Below, one piece after another: positions 29,466 to 41,100 of a stretch of 64,000 nt of DNA (positions within the stretch are counted from its first letter, which is position 1; each line of letters starts with the position of its first letter). The stretch covers positions 21,489 through 85,488 of the forward strand of contig JASAOO010003509.1 of NCBI GenBank assembly GCA_030849075.1, written 5' to 3'. Source of the DNA: Zelonia costaricensis. Taxonomy: Eukaryota; Euglenozoa; Kinetoplastea; Trypanosomatida; Trypanosomatidae. The notes beneath the pieces were generated by a model. That model saw nothing but the letters and a program-made list of their open reading frames with translations. It had not been told where the DNA came from and ran no database searches. Both the position numbers and the translations under genes were made by a program.

Positions 29466-32400
29466 ATGAGCGCAGACGGCACGGCGCAGCCAGCCTCTGA
29501 GCAGCACGGCGATGACGTGCAGGTTGAGCTGGTCGACACGGCAGGCAGGCCCATTACCGAGCGCCCCATCGGCATCACCGAGCTCCTGCAGACCGCCGAC
29601 CACACCATCAACGTCCGCGACGGCATTGCCCTGCGCCTCGAGGCGCTGAACGCGCAGCAGGACTACAGCGACGACGACGCCGATGACACCGGTAGCGGTG
29701 CCCATGCCGCCTCCAGCGACGACAGCGACTCGGAGGGGCGCGCCTCGGCCCCACCGCTGCCCTCTGCCCCGCCGGGCACCCGTGCCACCAACGACTGGTA
29801 CGACGTGCTGGACGCACTGCGCCGCGAGCAGGTGGAGGTGGAGCGCATCGCGGCCGACGTGGAGGCGGCGCTGAGGCAGCCCGCGGAGGGAGAAGGCCGG
29901 CTCGTCACGCGCAACCCCAACGACCTGCGACGCGTCGTCGCCACGCCGCTGAAGCGCTTCTCCGACGCGCCCAGCACGACGGGCAAGTCGATTGCCCTCG
30001 ATAGCGGCGCGTCGTCGGCCGCCGCCCCGGTGGCGCCAGGCGCCTCGCGGCGGGAGGTCTGGGCCTCGCTCGCGCCACCCACGAACACGCAGCCGCCGCA
30101 CAACTACAAGACGCTGCGCTACACTTCCTTCATGGAGGCGCTTGACTACCGCCGCTTCCGCCCGTCTGCGCTGGCCTTCCACGCCGCCGCGGCCTATCTC
30201 AATCGCAAGGACCGTGGCCAGCGGCTGCTCGTGTACGGCGGCATCGGCCCCGGGGTCCGCAGCGTGGAGCAGGAGCTGTACGAGTTCTCGGTGCTCACGG
30301 GCAACTGGCGCCGCATCGAGGGCCGCCAGCTCGTACCCGCGGGGCACTACGGTCACACCATCACCGTCGTCGAGGCCCTCGATCGCCTCGTCGTTGTGGG
30401 CGGCATCGGCCCTGGAGGGGCGCCGGTGTCGAAGGAGCTGGAGCTCGCCTGGACCACAGACCCGCAGCGGGCCCCGCGCTACACCTGTCTCTGCCCACTA
30501 CTGCGGCCGCGCACCCAGGCAGCGGCAACAACTTCCACCACCATCGCCGCCGCCGCTGGGGCCGTGTCTGCTGCCGCCTCTGCGCCTCCTTCTTCTGCTC
30601 TGTCACCGCCCTTCTCTAGCGCCGCGTCGCCTGCCGCCGCCTCGGTCGGGTTCGTCCCCCTGCTCTTCGACATGAACCTCAGCCAGCAGACCTGGCGCGC
30701 CATCCAGCCGGCCACCCCCTTCCCGCTCGCCTTCCACACCAGCGTGCCCTTTGGGAAGGACATCTTCGTCTTTGGCGGGCTGACGGATGACCTGCGTGTG
30801 TCGGGGCAGCTGCTCGCCATCAACTCCGAGACGTACGCGGTGCGCCTCATCCAGACCGACGCCGGTCCTGCGCGGCAGAGCGAGCTCGGCGACGACGCCG
30901 GTCCGGGGCCGCGCTTCTTGCACACGGCGGTGCGCTACGGGCCATACATGATTGTCTACGGCGGCTACAACGCACACAACGAGGTGTGCGGCGACTGCTG
31001 GGCCTTCGACATGACGAACGAGCGGTGGGAGCGGCTGCGCTGCCACGGCGAGCCGGCCGGCCGCGCCGGGCATGAGTGCTGCGTGGTAGGCTGCCGCATG
31101 CTCGTCACGGGCGGCTTCGAGTGCTCGCTGGAGGAGGCGCGGTCTGGCGCGGCGCCGGTCGCCGCGGTCATGGAGCTCAACCTGGTGCCCACCGTGCAGG
31201 GCGAGCATGTGTGGCGGGTGGAGGTGCGCCTGCGTCCGGCACTGCCGCCGCTCGCCTTCGCCCGCTGCGCCCCGTGCGGCGACGACCACTCCTTTCTCCT
31301 CTTTGGCGGCCTCACCAAGCCACCCAAGCGCACAGCGGCGCGGTCGCAGTCGGCGGGCACACGAGCGGCGTCCGCAAAGCGCCGCGCCGCGTCGGCCGCC
31401 GCACACCGCGAGAGTGACAGCGACGCGGACGGGCACAGCGACGGGGAGGACGACGGCGACGGCGGCGGTGCGACGCGCAAGCCCGCCGCGAGCAAACACG
31501 CTGCCGACGCCTCTGGCGCGTCCCACCGGCGGCCGGGGCTGCTGCGTCGACTCGCGCCCTTCGACGACGGGCTTGTCTTCACGTTCCCGGTCAAGCAGCA
31601 GCACGCCACGCGCGCTGACGACGCGCCGGCGGTGAATGAGCTGGGCGTCGAGATCGACCCGGACGAGCTGCCGGAGCACTTCAAGGCGTTGGTGCGCCGC
31701 CAGGCGGACTTTGTCAAGAAGAAGGAAGCCGCGGCTGCCGACGTGATGCGAAAGACGATGCTGGAGGAGCAGGAGGGCATGGAGCCGACGCTGTACCTCA
31801 CCGAGGACGAGATCGAGCTGCTGCTGCACCGCAGCGAGGAGTGCTGCGTCGCGTTTGCGGAGCGCTACAAGATGGACACGCTGCCGAGCAACGTGCCCGA
31901 TCGTGAGACGCGCATTCACCTTATCGAGGAGTGCGTCTCGGAGAGCCGGCAGGTGCGGGACGTCATTCGCTCCATGAAGGGCTCTGCTCCGGGTGTGACC
32001 GCCGTCAAGTCTAAGACGCACCGCAAGCGCGCCGGCCAGAAGTTTGAGGACTACTCCGCCGCCAAGCCGTTCCGCCGCGTCGTGGTGGCGCACCTCATCG
32101 AGAGCATCAACCACCATCTCGCGCAGATGCACCGGCTGAACAAGGCGCTTCGCACGGTGGACTGGGAGGAGAAGACCGCGTTCATGGAGGCGGTGGATGA
32201 CATGCAGAGCTCCGTACACACCGTCGCGCGGACCATCAGCGGGGTGCTGAACAAGTACATCCAGCGCCGCGTCGAGTCACTCATGAAGGGGGTGGACCGG
32301 CACAAGGAGGTGATGCGGCAGCTTACACAGGTGGTGGAGAAGAACCGGCACGACAAGATCTGGGGCGTCGAAACTGCGCGGGACGAGAAGCGGCACGAGG

Positions 32401-35201
32401 AACAGCGCTCCCGCGCGGCTGCTGCGGGTGCGGGTGCCAAAGCCGGAGCCGGCAAGCGCACCGCCTCGTCACCGGCAGCAGCTGCGTCGCGCGCGCGGTC
32501 AGCGCGCAGTCGCTCCATCGCGGGCGGCTACCACGCGGACGAGAGCAAGGCGGTTGTGCACTTGATGGACAAGGCGTGGACCGACCTCCTGGGGCGCATC
32601 CGGCAAGCGGAGCGGTGCGCGGAGCAGCTGCGCCGCTACTGTGAGGAGGGCGCCGCTGCGACGGGTGGGATGGGGGCGCCGCCGCCACCGCCACCGCCAC
32701 TTCTTGCGGTCGCTGGCAGTGGTCCTCTTGCCCTGCCGGTGGCGGCGGCGGCGGCGGCGCCGACACTTGCTGTGCCCGGTCAGCCGCCAGCACTGGTTGT
32801 GCCGCCGCCGGTGCTGGGCGTGCCTCAGATGGTCGGTGTCGTGCCCCCACCGGTGAACCAGCCGCCTCCCGTGCTGCCCGCCGAGCCCGTCGACGCCACT
32901 GCGGTCGCCGCGACCGCCGGCTCGGCCCGGCCGCGAGACGTTCTCGTGCAGCACTCCAACGAGCTGCGCCGCACGACGGCGGCGGCGGCGGAGCGGGTGC
33001 AGCAGGCCGCTGCCTCTTTCTACACAGTGCTCCTGCAGGACGCTGGCGACGGGGCAGCGACGGCGCCGAGCAGCTCGACGTCCTCCAGCGGCTCACCGGC
33101 GGCGTCGCAGGGGTCGCACCGCACCCCGGCCGCACCGCAGCTGCCCGCGCCGGCGGTGCTCTCGAAGCCGAGCGGCGACCCCAGCACGCGGCGGTCCCGC
33201 TCCTCCGACTCGTCGGAGTCTTCATCTTCCTCGGCATCTGCGGCTGCTGCAGCCTCCCCACCAGCTGCCCTGGCTGCCCCACCCCCGCAGCTCCCGCAGC
33301 CGCCGGCGCTGACGGGCGCCACGGCAGCACCGCCCCCACCGCCCGTGACGGCGGCGCTGGGACCGAGCTCCACTCCGCGGCACGACGCCGCTGCGCAACC
33401 GCAACCACACCACCCGTCAGCGCCGCCGGCCCCGGAGACATCGGCGCCGGCGCAGAGTGGGCACGCGCTGCGGCTCGGGTCTCTGCGGCCGCTGCTGGCT
33501 GCCAAGGAGGCGCTTGCGCGGCTGCAGGACAAGGTGCCGCTGATACGGGTCAACGAGTGGGACGGCAACGACCTTGCCGGCGCCCCGCAGGACGCACGTG
33601 CAGAGGAGCTGTACAAGCGGCTCATGAAGCTTGTCACCGCCGTCGCGCAGTGTGTGACGGCAAGCTTCCTCTCCAAGGCGGGTGCACGCCCACCGCGTGC
33701 CCGCCCGCCGACGCTCTCGGTAGGGCCGCCGGCCGCGAAGAAGGCAGCGTCTACCACGAGGGCGGTGGCAAGAAGCGCCAGTTCGGCGAAGCGGCCTTCG
33801 CAACCCGAGTCACTCCTCTCCGGCGGCACCTTTTCCAGCGAGCGCGCCGCCTCCCTGCGGCAGCGGCGGCCGGTCGGCTCGCCTGGCCAGATTTCGCTCT
33901 CCCTGCAGCTGAGCAGCGAGGGCCGCGGCAACACCCGCCGGGCCGCACGGGGGACGGAGGCGAGCGCTGCGGAATCGCTGCGACTGAGGCCCCTCTCGGC
34001 GCAGGACGCACACAGCAGCGCCGGCGGCGCGGTGCACGACTTGTGGGCCATCGCACCCGCAACGACGGCGCCATGCGCAGGGGTCGCGGGCAGGGCGACG
34101 GCAGCGCCGCTGGTGCCTCACGAGGCGCTCCTGCGCGACATTCGACAGAGCGCCCCTCCCGCAGCCGCGGCCGCCGATGACGCGGCGAGGGCGACGTGCG
34201 TTGAGGTGTGTGCCGTGTACCCGGGCGTGAGGACGGTGCCGAACACAAACGTCGCGGCCGTAGCGTGCGTGACAGGCGCGACACCAGGCGCCGCGGCAGG
34301 TCCATGGGCGCCGCTGCAGGCGTCCGCGTCGCCGGCAGGTGTCGCTGGCGGGGCTGCTGCCGCTGCTGCTGCATCAACGGCGTTGGCGCTTAGTGTCGTG
34401 CCGAGGATCATAATGCCCGCTGTCGCGCGTGACCAGGACGCGGACGACGCCACCGGCAACTCCCTTTCGCAGCCCACCCCGACGGCACGGCGCCGGTCGA
34501 CCATTGCGGAGCTCTCTCAGCTGCACCACCCGACGCAGCACCGGCCGAGCGCAACCGGCTCTGGTGTCCAAGGCAGCCTCGGCTCCGAGGGCAGCGAGCC
34601 GGTGACGCGCGAGCCGGTGACGAGCATCACAGGCGGCAACTTCGTGGTCAACGCCGAGTACCTGTCGCGGGTTGCACCCGAGGTGCTGCCGGTGGCGGTG
34701 ACGGCGGAGGAGAACCTCGAGGGCGGCATTGGCGGCGTGCAGCACGCCTGGGCCGACGTGGACGACGACTACTTTTACTTCGGGCGCCCGGTGGAGCGGC
34801 GCGTGGCCCCCGCGGCAGCGACGGTCAGCGGCCCGCCGTACGTGCTGTCTCAACCAAGCCCCGCGGGTGTGTCCGCGCCGGTGGGCACGGTGCTGGGCTC
34901 CCCGCGGATGAACGCGGAGCTGACGGTGCCCCCGATGCGTGGAATCGCCGCGGCGCCGTCAGCGACAGCGCCGCGGCCCCGCACGTCCTCGTCCGCCGCG
35001 GGCCCCCGCAACGACAGCAGCAGCAGTAGCAGCCGCCGACCAACCGGCCAATACCTGTCCACGACAGCGTCGCAAGCGCACAAGTCACAGACGGCGCGGC
35101 CGCTGGTGCGCAAGGAAGGGGCGCGGCACAGCTTCTACACGCCTGGTGAGCTGCAGCTGATGCAGGCCCGTGAGCGGCTCCGCTCGAGGCCGTCCAAGTA
35201 G
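29466..35201 (+). CDS. giant kelch-repeat protein, 1911 residues
   Basis: This is the largest gene of the window. Residues about 218-618 form a kelch beta-propeller: repeats show the diagnostic Gly-Gly pair after a strand (LLVYGGIG, LVVVGGIG, IFVFGGLT, MIVYGGYN, MLVTGGF, FLLFGGLT) and conserved downstream aromatic positions (FDMTNERWERL). A Ser/Ala/Pro insertion near 340-395 splits the propeller. A basic, acidic-spaced segment (620-700) follows, then a helical domain (about 725-1000) with coiled-coil character. The C-terminal 900 residues are Pro/Ala-rich and probably disordered, with a short charged helix at the extreme end. Kelch propellers are protein-interaction platforms; partners are not indicated, and there is no BTB or catalytic domain. 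The 39 in-frame codons before the ATG at 29466 contain the splice signal. Confidence 0.9.
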   Translation: MSADGTAQPASEQHGDDVQVELVDTAGRPITERPIGITELLQTADHTINVRDGIALRLEALNAQQDYSDDDADDTGSGAHAASSDDSDSEGRASAPPLPSAPPGTRATNDWYDVLDALRREQVEVERIAADVEAALRQPAEGEGRLVTRNPNDLRRVVATPLKRFSDAPSTTGKSIALDSGASSAAAPVAPGASRREVWASLAPPTNTQPPHNYKTLRYTSFMEALDYRRFRPSALAFHAAAAYLNRKDRGQRLLVYGGIGPGVRSVEQELYEFSVLTGNWRRIEGRQLVPAGHYGHTITVVEALDRLVVVGGIGPGGAPVSKELELAWTTDPQRAPRYTCLCPLLRPRTQAAATTSTTIAAAAGAVSAAASAPPSSALSPPFSSAASPAAASVGFVPLLFDMNLSQQTWRAIQPATPFPLAFHTSVPFGKDIFVFGGLTDDLRVSGQLLAINSETYAVRLIQTDAGPARQSELGDDAGPGPRFLHTAVRYGPYMIVYGGYNAHNEVCGDCWAFDMTNERWERLRCHGEPAGRAGHECCVVGCRMLVTGGFECSLEEARSGAAPVAAVMELNLVPTVQGEHVWRVEVRLRPALPPLAFARCAPCGDDHSFLLFGGLTKPPKRTAARSQSAGTRAASAKRRAASAAAHRESDSDADGHSDGEDDGDGGGATRKPAASKHAADASGASHRRPGLLRRLAPFDDGLVFTFPVKQQHATRADDAPAVNELGVEIDPDELPEHFKALVRRQADFVKKKEAAAADVMRKTMLEEQEGMEPTLYLTEDEIELLLHRSEECCVAFAERYKMDTLPSNVPDRETRIHLIEECVSESRQVRDVIRSMKGSAPGVTAVKSKTHRKRAGQKFEDYSAAKPFRRVVVAHLIESINHHLAQMHRLNKALRTVDWEEKTAFMEAVDDMQSSVHTVARTISGVLNKYIQRRVESLMKGVDRHKEVMRQLTQVVEKNRHDKIWGVETARDEKRHEEQRSRAAAAGAGAKAGAGKRTASSPAAAASRARSARSRSIAGGYHADESKAVVHLMDKAWTDLLGRIRQAERCAEQLRRYCEEGAAATGGMGAPPPPPPPLLAVAGSGPLALPVAAAAAAPTLAVPGQPPALVVPPPVLGVPQMVGVVPPPVNQPPPVLPAEPVDATAVAATAGSARPRDVLVQHSNELRRTTAAAAERVQQAAASFYTVLLQDAGDGAATAPSSSTSSSGSPAASQGSHRTPAAPQLPAPAVLSKPSGDPSTRRSRSSDSSESSSSSASAAAAASPPAALAAPPPQLPQPPALTGATAAPPPPPVTAALGPSSTPRHDAAAQPQPHHPSAPPAPETSAPAQSGHALRLGSLRPLLAAKEALARLQDKVPLIRVNEWDGNDLAGAPQDARAEELYKRLMKLVTAVAQCVTASFLSKAGARPPRARPPTLSVGPPAAKKAASTTRAVARSASSAKRPSQPESLLSGGTFSSERAASLRQRRPVGSPGQISLSLQLSSEGRGNTRRAARGTEASAAESLRLRPLSAQDAHSSAGGAVHDLWAIAPATTAPCAGVAGRATAAPLVPHEALLRDIRQSAPPAAAAADDAARATCVEVCAVYPGVRTVPNTNVAAVACVTGATPGAAAGPWAPLQASASPAGVAGGAAAAAAASTALALSVVPRIIMPAVARDQDADDATGNSLSQPTPTARRRSTIAELSQLHHPTQHRPSATGSGVQGSLGSEGSEPVTREPVTSITGGNFVVNAEYLSRVAPEVLPVAVTAEENLEGGIGGVQHAWADVDDDYFYFGRPVERRVAPAAATVSGPPYVLSQPSPAGVSAPVGTVLGSPRMNAELTVPPMRGIAAAPSATAPRPRTSSSAAGPRNDSSSSSSRRPTGQYLSTTASQAHKSQTARPLVRKEGARHSFYTPGELQLMQARERLRSRPSK

Positions 35202-38198
35202 GCCTCCTCCTCCCCTCTCCCCTCCCTCCGTCGACTCGCGAGATGGGCGTGCCGGCTACGGTAGGGGGCAAAAGGACGAGGATGGGAAGGGCGGACGTGG
35301 TGTGCTGGTTGCCTCGATAGAGCGTAGGAATGCATAGATGCACATACGCACTCGCCCCCCCCCCACACACTGACCTGTCGACGGGGGGAAATCCGCCGCG
35401 CTTCTTTACCGCAGCGCTCTTCTTTTTCTAATTCTTGTGTTCTCCTTATTTGTTGACGTGGTCGAGATGGTGAAGTGCACCTTCACGGAGAAATGTGCGG
35501 TGGCGATCTCTCGGACGTTGCACTGCGTGCGAGAACCATGAGCGATTTCTTTTACGCCCCCACCCCTTCTCCGCCTTCCGTCGTGTCATGTGACCGCCGC
35601 CTCTGGGGGCAGCCCTCCCGCCCACCCCCCGGACGTCATGGCAGAGGAGGGTAGGTGGGCGGAGGCGCCTCTTCTGTGAGAACGTATAGACTGCGCGGCA
35701 GTGAGTGAGACACGAAAAGAGAGAAGATCAAAGGACAACCAAAAGGGACCCATGCGTGGTGATGAGAGGGACGGGGAGGGGGGGGGGGCGGATGCATTGG
35801 ACGTGCGGCGCCTGGGCTGGCAGGTGTGGGATGAAGCATCGCCACGCACGGCCACCGCTTCTGTGCGTGCCGAAAAGGCGCGTTGGGTGAGCAGCCAGCT
35901 GAGCAGGCTGTCCGTTTCGAGGCGGCTTCCTTCGCCGCCTGCGTCGAACACCATACGGTGGCACTCGCCGGCCGCTCAGGTAGCGCCGTCCCACGTCGCG
36001 CTGCGATGGCGCCGCTTGTGGAGTGGGCGTTGTGCAACGTCGCTCTCCCACCCTGCAAGGTGTACGTGGCTGTCTGCCCCCGTCCCCCAAGCGTGTTCTC
36101 CTGCTTGTCACCCTCTCCACTGTTTCCTTATTACTTGGTTTGCCTTCTTTTCTCCGTTGCGCTTTGCCACACGCCGTGGTGCCGCTGCTTTGCGATGCGA
36201 CTTACTCGCATGTGTCCTTCTTTTTTTTTTTATCCCTTTCACAGGACTGTCCTTGACCCCACACACGGCACTCCGGTCATCAGAAACTCGCTCTTTTCCC
36301 GTACCCCTCCGATCCTCTGCTTTATACACACCCACAGGCACTTCCTCACTTTCACAAGCTTAGCCAACAGCCAATACAGTCACCAAGGATCGCCGCTTTC
36401 GAATACCGAGACGTCGTCTCGCACTCCCTCCGTCTGGATCTGTTGCACCGACCACAAAAGACAGCCATCCATCCGCCCCACACGACTTCTGCGCTTTCCG
36501 ACATCCACACGCATACGAACATCCCTGCGCACGAGCTCAAAGCAAGAGGCCACGCAGCACCGCCCGCTTCGCGTTTCTTGCACCGGGGCATCATCGTATC
36601 GTGGTTTCTCTTTCTTTCTCCCAAGGAAAGAAGAAGGTGGAGGAGCGCTGCGACGTAGCTCACGGTGTTCGCGTGACGACCTTGTCGGACCACCTGCTCC
36701 GTCTTGCCCTCCTATTCCCCCCCCCCTCCCTCCCTCCCTCCCCTCAAAGTTGAAAGCTCAGAATAGACTGACCAACACGCCCGTACACAAAACGGAGGAC
36801 GAAGTCGCAGAGACGTGGGTGACCCTCGACTCCCACCTCCCTTCGTTTTTTTTTCTCTTCGAGAAGGCGTGCGAGGGGAGAGACGGAGAGCAACGCACAA
36901 AAAAGAGAGAAAGGTGTTTTGGATGATTGGCGTGCGTTTTGTTTCTTTCCTCGTCTTTATCAAGAACGCCTAACTTGTGTCAAGGTAGCCCCCTGTGATC
37001 GACCTCGCACGTCTCGCACGCGTGTATCGCTCTCGTGCCGCTCGCGTCGTCGGCTTCACTGCGCCCTCGTCGTCGCCACCGTCCCCCCCTTGCGTTTCTG
37101 TGGTGTGCGCATTCTTCGCCTCCCCTCTCCTCTTTCCTCCCTCCTTTCACTCCCGCTCGCGTCTTCTCCGATCTCTTCTTCCGATTGCCCTCTTCGCGGG
37201 CGTTCGTTTTTCGAAAACGTTAACAGAGTAACTTTGCTTCTCCCTTGTGCCCCTTCCCTTCCCTTGCCTTCGACCTCGCCATCCCTCTTCGCCTTGCCGC
37301 TCCTCTTGAACGAGCGTGCGAGAACTCGCCTGTTCCGCTGTGTGTGTGTGTGTCCGTGTTTGTGTGCGGCTCTTTTTGTGAGTTTGTCATTTGGTCTTCT
37401 CAGGGACGCTCTGTCGCTGCATTTTGATAGCCCTCCTTCCACCTCCCTTTTTCCCGCTTTTTTTTTTTCAGCTTCCTGCCGATCCATTTCTGGTTTGTTT
37501 CTGCCAGCGAACGCATTTTGTTCTGCCTTCTCCCCCACCCCTCCTATTGCAGTTGACCTCTCCGTGCTCGTGGTGCGTGAGCTCCTGCCAGGATTTGAGG
37601 TCGGCGCCGCCTTCTTTTTTTTTTTTCCTTTCTCTCTTTCTCTTTGTGAGTGTGATTGTGTCTTGCTCCCCGTTCTTCCTTAGCCTTTCTATTGGTGTCT
37701 AACAGAGACGCGACGTGCCCAATAGACACTGTCCGTGTGCCGCTTGACTGCAAGAGTGCGAGAGAGCACGATAGCACTGCCATTCTTTTTCTTCTGCTGC
37801 TTTCTGCGACCCGTGCACGCCTTCCTTTTCTCGGCCCCTTCTTTGTTGTCTGTGCTGTGTGCGGCGTTGCTGTGGTTGGTGGAGTTGACAGGGGCTGTTT
37901 GTGCGTGCCTGCGTGCGTGCAAATACCACCTTTCCCTCCGGCGTATTGTCTTCTCCTTCTTGCTGCTTGATCTCCGTTTTGGTGTGTTGCACCTCTGTTG
38001 CCAGCATCTGTGCTCTGCGACGCCTTGTCGCTGCGTGCGTGGCTGTGATATCTGTTTTGTGGCTTCCCCGGGACGCTTTCTCGTTCTCCTTCCTTTTGCG
38101 TGCGCGCACGTTGGGTGGCTCCTGTGTCAAGCCGTTTGCTTTCTCCATCCCCCGTTGTGCGTTTCTGCTTGGCCTAGTCGTGCGTCTGGACGAGGGCA
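35202..38198 (+). other. 3 kb intergenic region, the longest in the window
   Basis: No gene is supported. Long frames here, such as 35883-36926 and 36919-37683, are rich in Ser, Leu, Phe and Cys, lack G/C bias at third positions and cross pyrimidine tracts. A G10 run lies near 35780, and T-rich tracts occur at 36218-36232, 37460-37470 and 37609-37628. After the last of these, AG at 37649-37650 is a possible acceptor for the next gene, giving a 5' UTR of about 550 bases; AGs nearer the ATG are equally possible. Confidence 0.6.
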
Positions 38199-41100
38199 AT
38201 GCACTCGTTACTGGCGCGGGACTACGAGGTCCCGAAGAAACCCATATTCCTGCTTGAGGGGCGCAATGTCGTGCAGAGCACCGAGGCGTCGGCCTTCGTG
38301 TCGAACAGCGTGACGGACAGCCTCATGTACAGCACAAACGGCAACCTCGGGCTCCGGCACCTCAGCGAGATCGAGACGGTCGGCTTCGAAACCGAGGTGC
38401 TGATGAACGGCGTCTACCATGAGGAGCAAATGGACAGCTCCAGCTTCAAGGGCATCCCGCACACGAGCCAGGTTGGGGCGAGCATCTGCACCATCGACCT
38501 CGACTGCCTGCTGGACGGCGAGTCCGGCACCCTGTCCTCGATCCCCGAGCGCACGCTCAACCTCGACGACGGCGCCTACCGGAGTCGCTGCTCCGACGTC
38601 ATGAGCTCGGACGGCGGACTCATCTTCGACACCGAGTACGTGCGCACGCTCGGGCGAACCGACCTCAGCGCGTGGGGTGCGCAGGTGTGCTACAGCAACT
38701 TCCGCCTCGGCAGCATGAACTCGCCCGTCTCCGTGAACAGCGACAACAACAACAACAACAGCGGCGTCGGGATGAGCGGCTCGTACGCGCCGCACAACCA
38801 GAGCGTGGACAGCATGTCGGACGCAGCCGCCGCGGCGCCGGCAGGGCACGTGATGCACCGCACGCAGAGCGACCTGAACTACCGCGTCGAGCTCGTCGTG
38901 ATCATCTCGATCGACCAGGAGAGCTGGGAGGTGTCGCACCGGCACGTGAATCACATCTTCCAGAGCTCGCTGACGTCGGACAAGGAGGTGACCACCTTCA
39001 CGGAGGTGGAGTGCGTGGTGAAATACGGCGACACGTACCGGCTGCTGCAGGCTGAGGTGGAGTGCACGCCGTGGAGCCGGGACAGCGAGAGCGAGGCGAC
39101 GACTCCGTTTTCGCGGGACCGCTACCACGGCGGCGGCGGCGGCAACGGCGCCCGTGATGGGGCGAGCAGCTACAGCAATGGCGAGGGCAAGGACATGGCC
39201 ACCGGCGTAAACGGAAACGGCGGTGGCGGTGGTGGGGCGCGCGACGGTGCGAGCCACTCCGCCTTCGTCCGCCCCGGGGCGTGGCACTACGGCGTCTTCC
39301 ACAGCCCCAACAAGGCGCAGAAGTCGTACGTGATCAAGAAGCGCTTCCTCATGCCGCTGACCCCGGAGACGGTGCCGGACAGCATTGTGCTGACCTTCCG
39401 CGCCTGCCACACCCGCGGTGGCGTCGAGCAGTGCCTCCGACCGCTGCCGGCGATCGACGAGATGATTGCCGATCAGCGGGCGGCCCTGGTGCCGTTCTGG
39501 AAGACGTTCGAGGCGGACGTGAGGCTGCAGGACGACCTCAGCCCCAGCCGGAGCTCCCTGCCCTTCGTCTACAACGCCTTCCGCATGTTCATGGTGAGCC
39601 ACGGCCTCGAGGGCGGCCTCTGCCGCTCCGGCCTCTCGGCCGCCGGCGACGGCCTGCAGTTCAACCTCTCCGAGTACATCTACTACGGGCTCTACTACCT
39701 GCTGACGCAGCCGGAGGCGTGCCTGCTCCTGCTCAAGAGCGTCTATCATATGCTGCCGCACTCGCGTAAGTACGCCCGTGTGCTCGCCATGAACCGCGGC
39801 GCCGTCTTCCCGCTGACGACGATCAGCGGCGTGCACGCGACGCACGCGGCGAACATTAACAACGCCCGCCTGCACGTCAACGCCGAGATCGGGTTTCTCA
39901 TCGCCCTCTACGACGAGGCGACCGAGGACATCTCCGCTGAGGACCGCCTGATGCTGCTGGAGCTGATGCTAGAGTCGGCGCGCATCTGGCCGCAGTGCGG
40001 GGAGTGGCAGGACGACCACACCGTCTTCCGGCTCGACAACATCGCCGGCACGGACGAGTACAACAGCAACGCGTCTGGCAACTTCTACGTCAACATCTCA
40101 GCCCGCCGCCACATCGCCTCCGCCTTCACCTTTCTCAACCGACAGCATACCCACCTCAGCGAGGCGCAGCTGAACAGCGTCTTTGCCGAGCTGCAGATGA
40201 CGCGGCACGAGATGGCGGAGCTGCAGGCCGTCGCCGACGGCATCGTCGTCCCGCAGCGCCACGAGCGCCTCGGCGTCTACATGGTCCACGACAACTTCGA
40301 CACGCTCATGGACTGGGGCAGCGACCGGGCCATGCACCCGCTGCACCTCAACTATCACCCGGTCCACATCTACCGCCGCAAGGTGATTGACGTGCCGGAG
40401 GTGCTGCTGGGGATGCTGCTGTACCCGGACGAGTTTGACCAGCGCGACTTCCTGCACAACTTCGAGTACTACCTGCCGCTCTGCACCTTCGACTCGCCCG
40501 AGTCGCTCTTCGTCATGGCGCACGCGCTCTGCAGGGCGCGGTCGAGCTTCTCGCAACCGATGCCGCTCCTCCGCTCCCTGGCCAACATAGACCTGGACAA
40601 CATCGTCTACTCGGCCGAGGGCGGTCTGCACTTCAACGCAATGGCATCCGCGCTGCCCGGGCTCATCTTCGGCTGCGGCGGCGTGCGTCTTTCCCCGAAG
40701 GGGCTGCAAGTGCACCCCATTCTCCCCGCCGGCATCGAGCGCTACTCCTTCAGTGTAAAGTGGCGCGGCGCGGTGCTGCGCGTGGCGGTGGACCGCCTCC
40801 ACATCACGTACGACCTCCTCTCCGGCAGCAGCCTGCGCTTCATCCACGGCGCACCGGGCGAGCGCATTCACCTGCACACCGGCTTCGGGCGCTGCCCTGC
40901 CACGATGCAGCTTGCCATCCCGCGCACAAGCCAGAGTCAGGTGGCACAGTTCGACGGCGTCGTGATTCTGTGCGACTGCCTCTTCGACAACCTGCTCGAG
41001 TACAGCTACCGCTCGTGGTACAAGACGCTCGAGACGCTCTTCGACACGTACCGGGTGCTGCACAACCGCGCCATTCCGTCGCTGACGCCGGAGGAGTTCA

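Noticed and set aside
30603..32219. Long minus-strand frame inside the kelch gene
   Set aside because: It lies wholly within a confident gene, has no domain of its own and is explained by the same GC3 effect.
35883..37683. Two long + frames in the 3 kb spacer
   Set aside because: They are Ser/Leu/Phe/Cys-rich translations of pyrimidine tracts without third-position bias.
38208..39875. Minus-strand open frame across the GH65 half
   Set aside because: It is antisense to the GH65 signatures and shows no recognisable domain.
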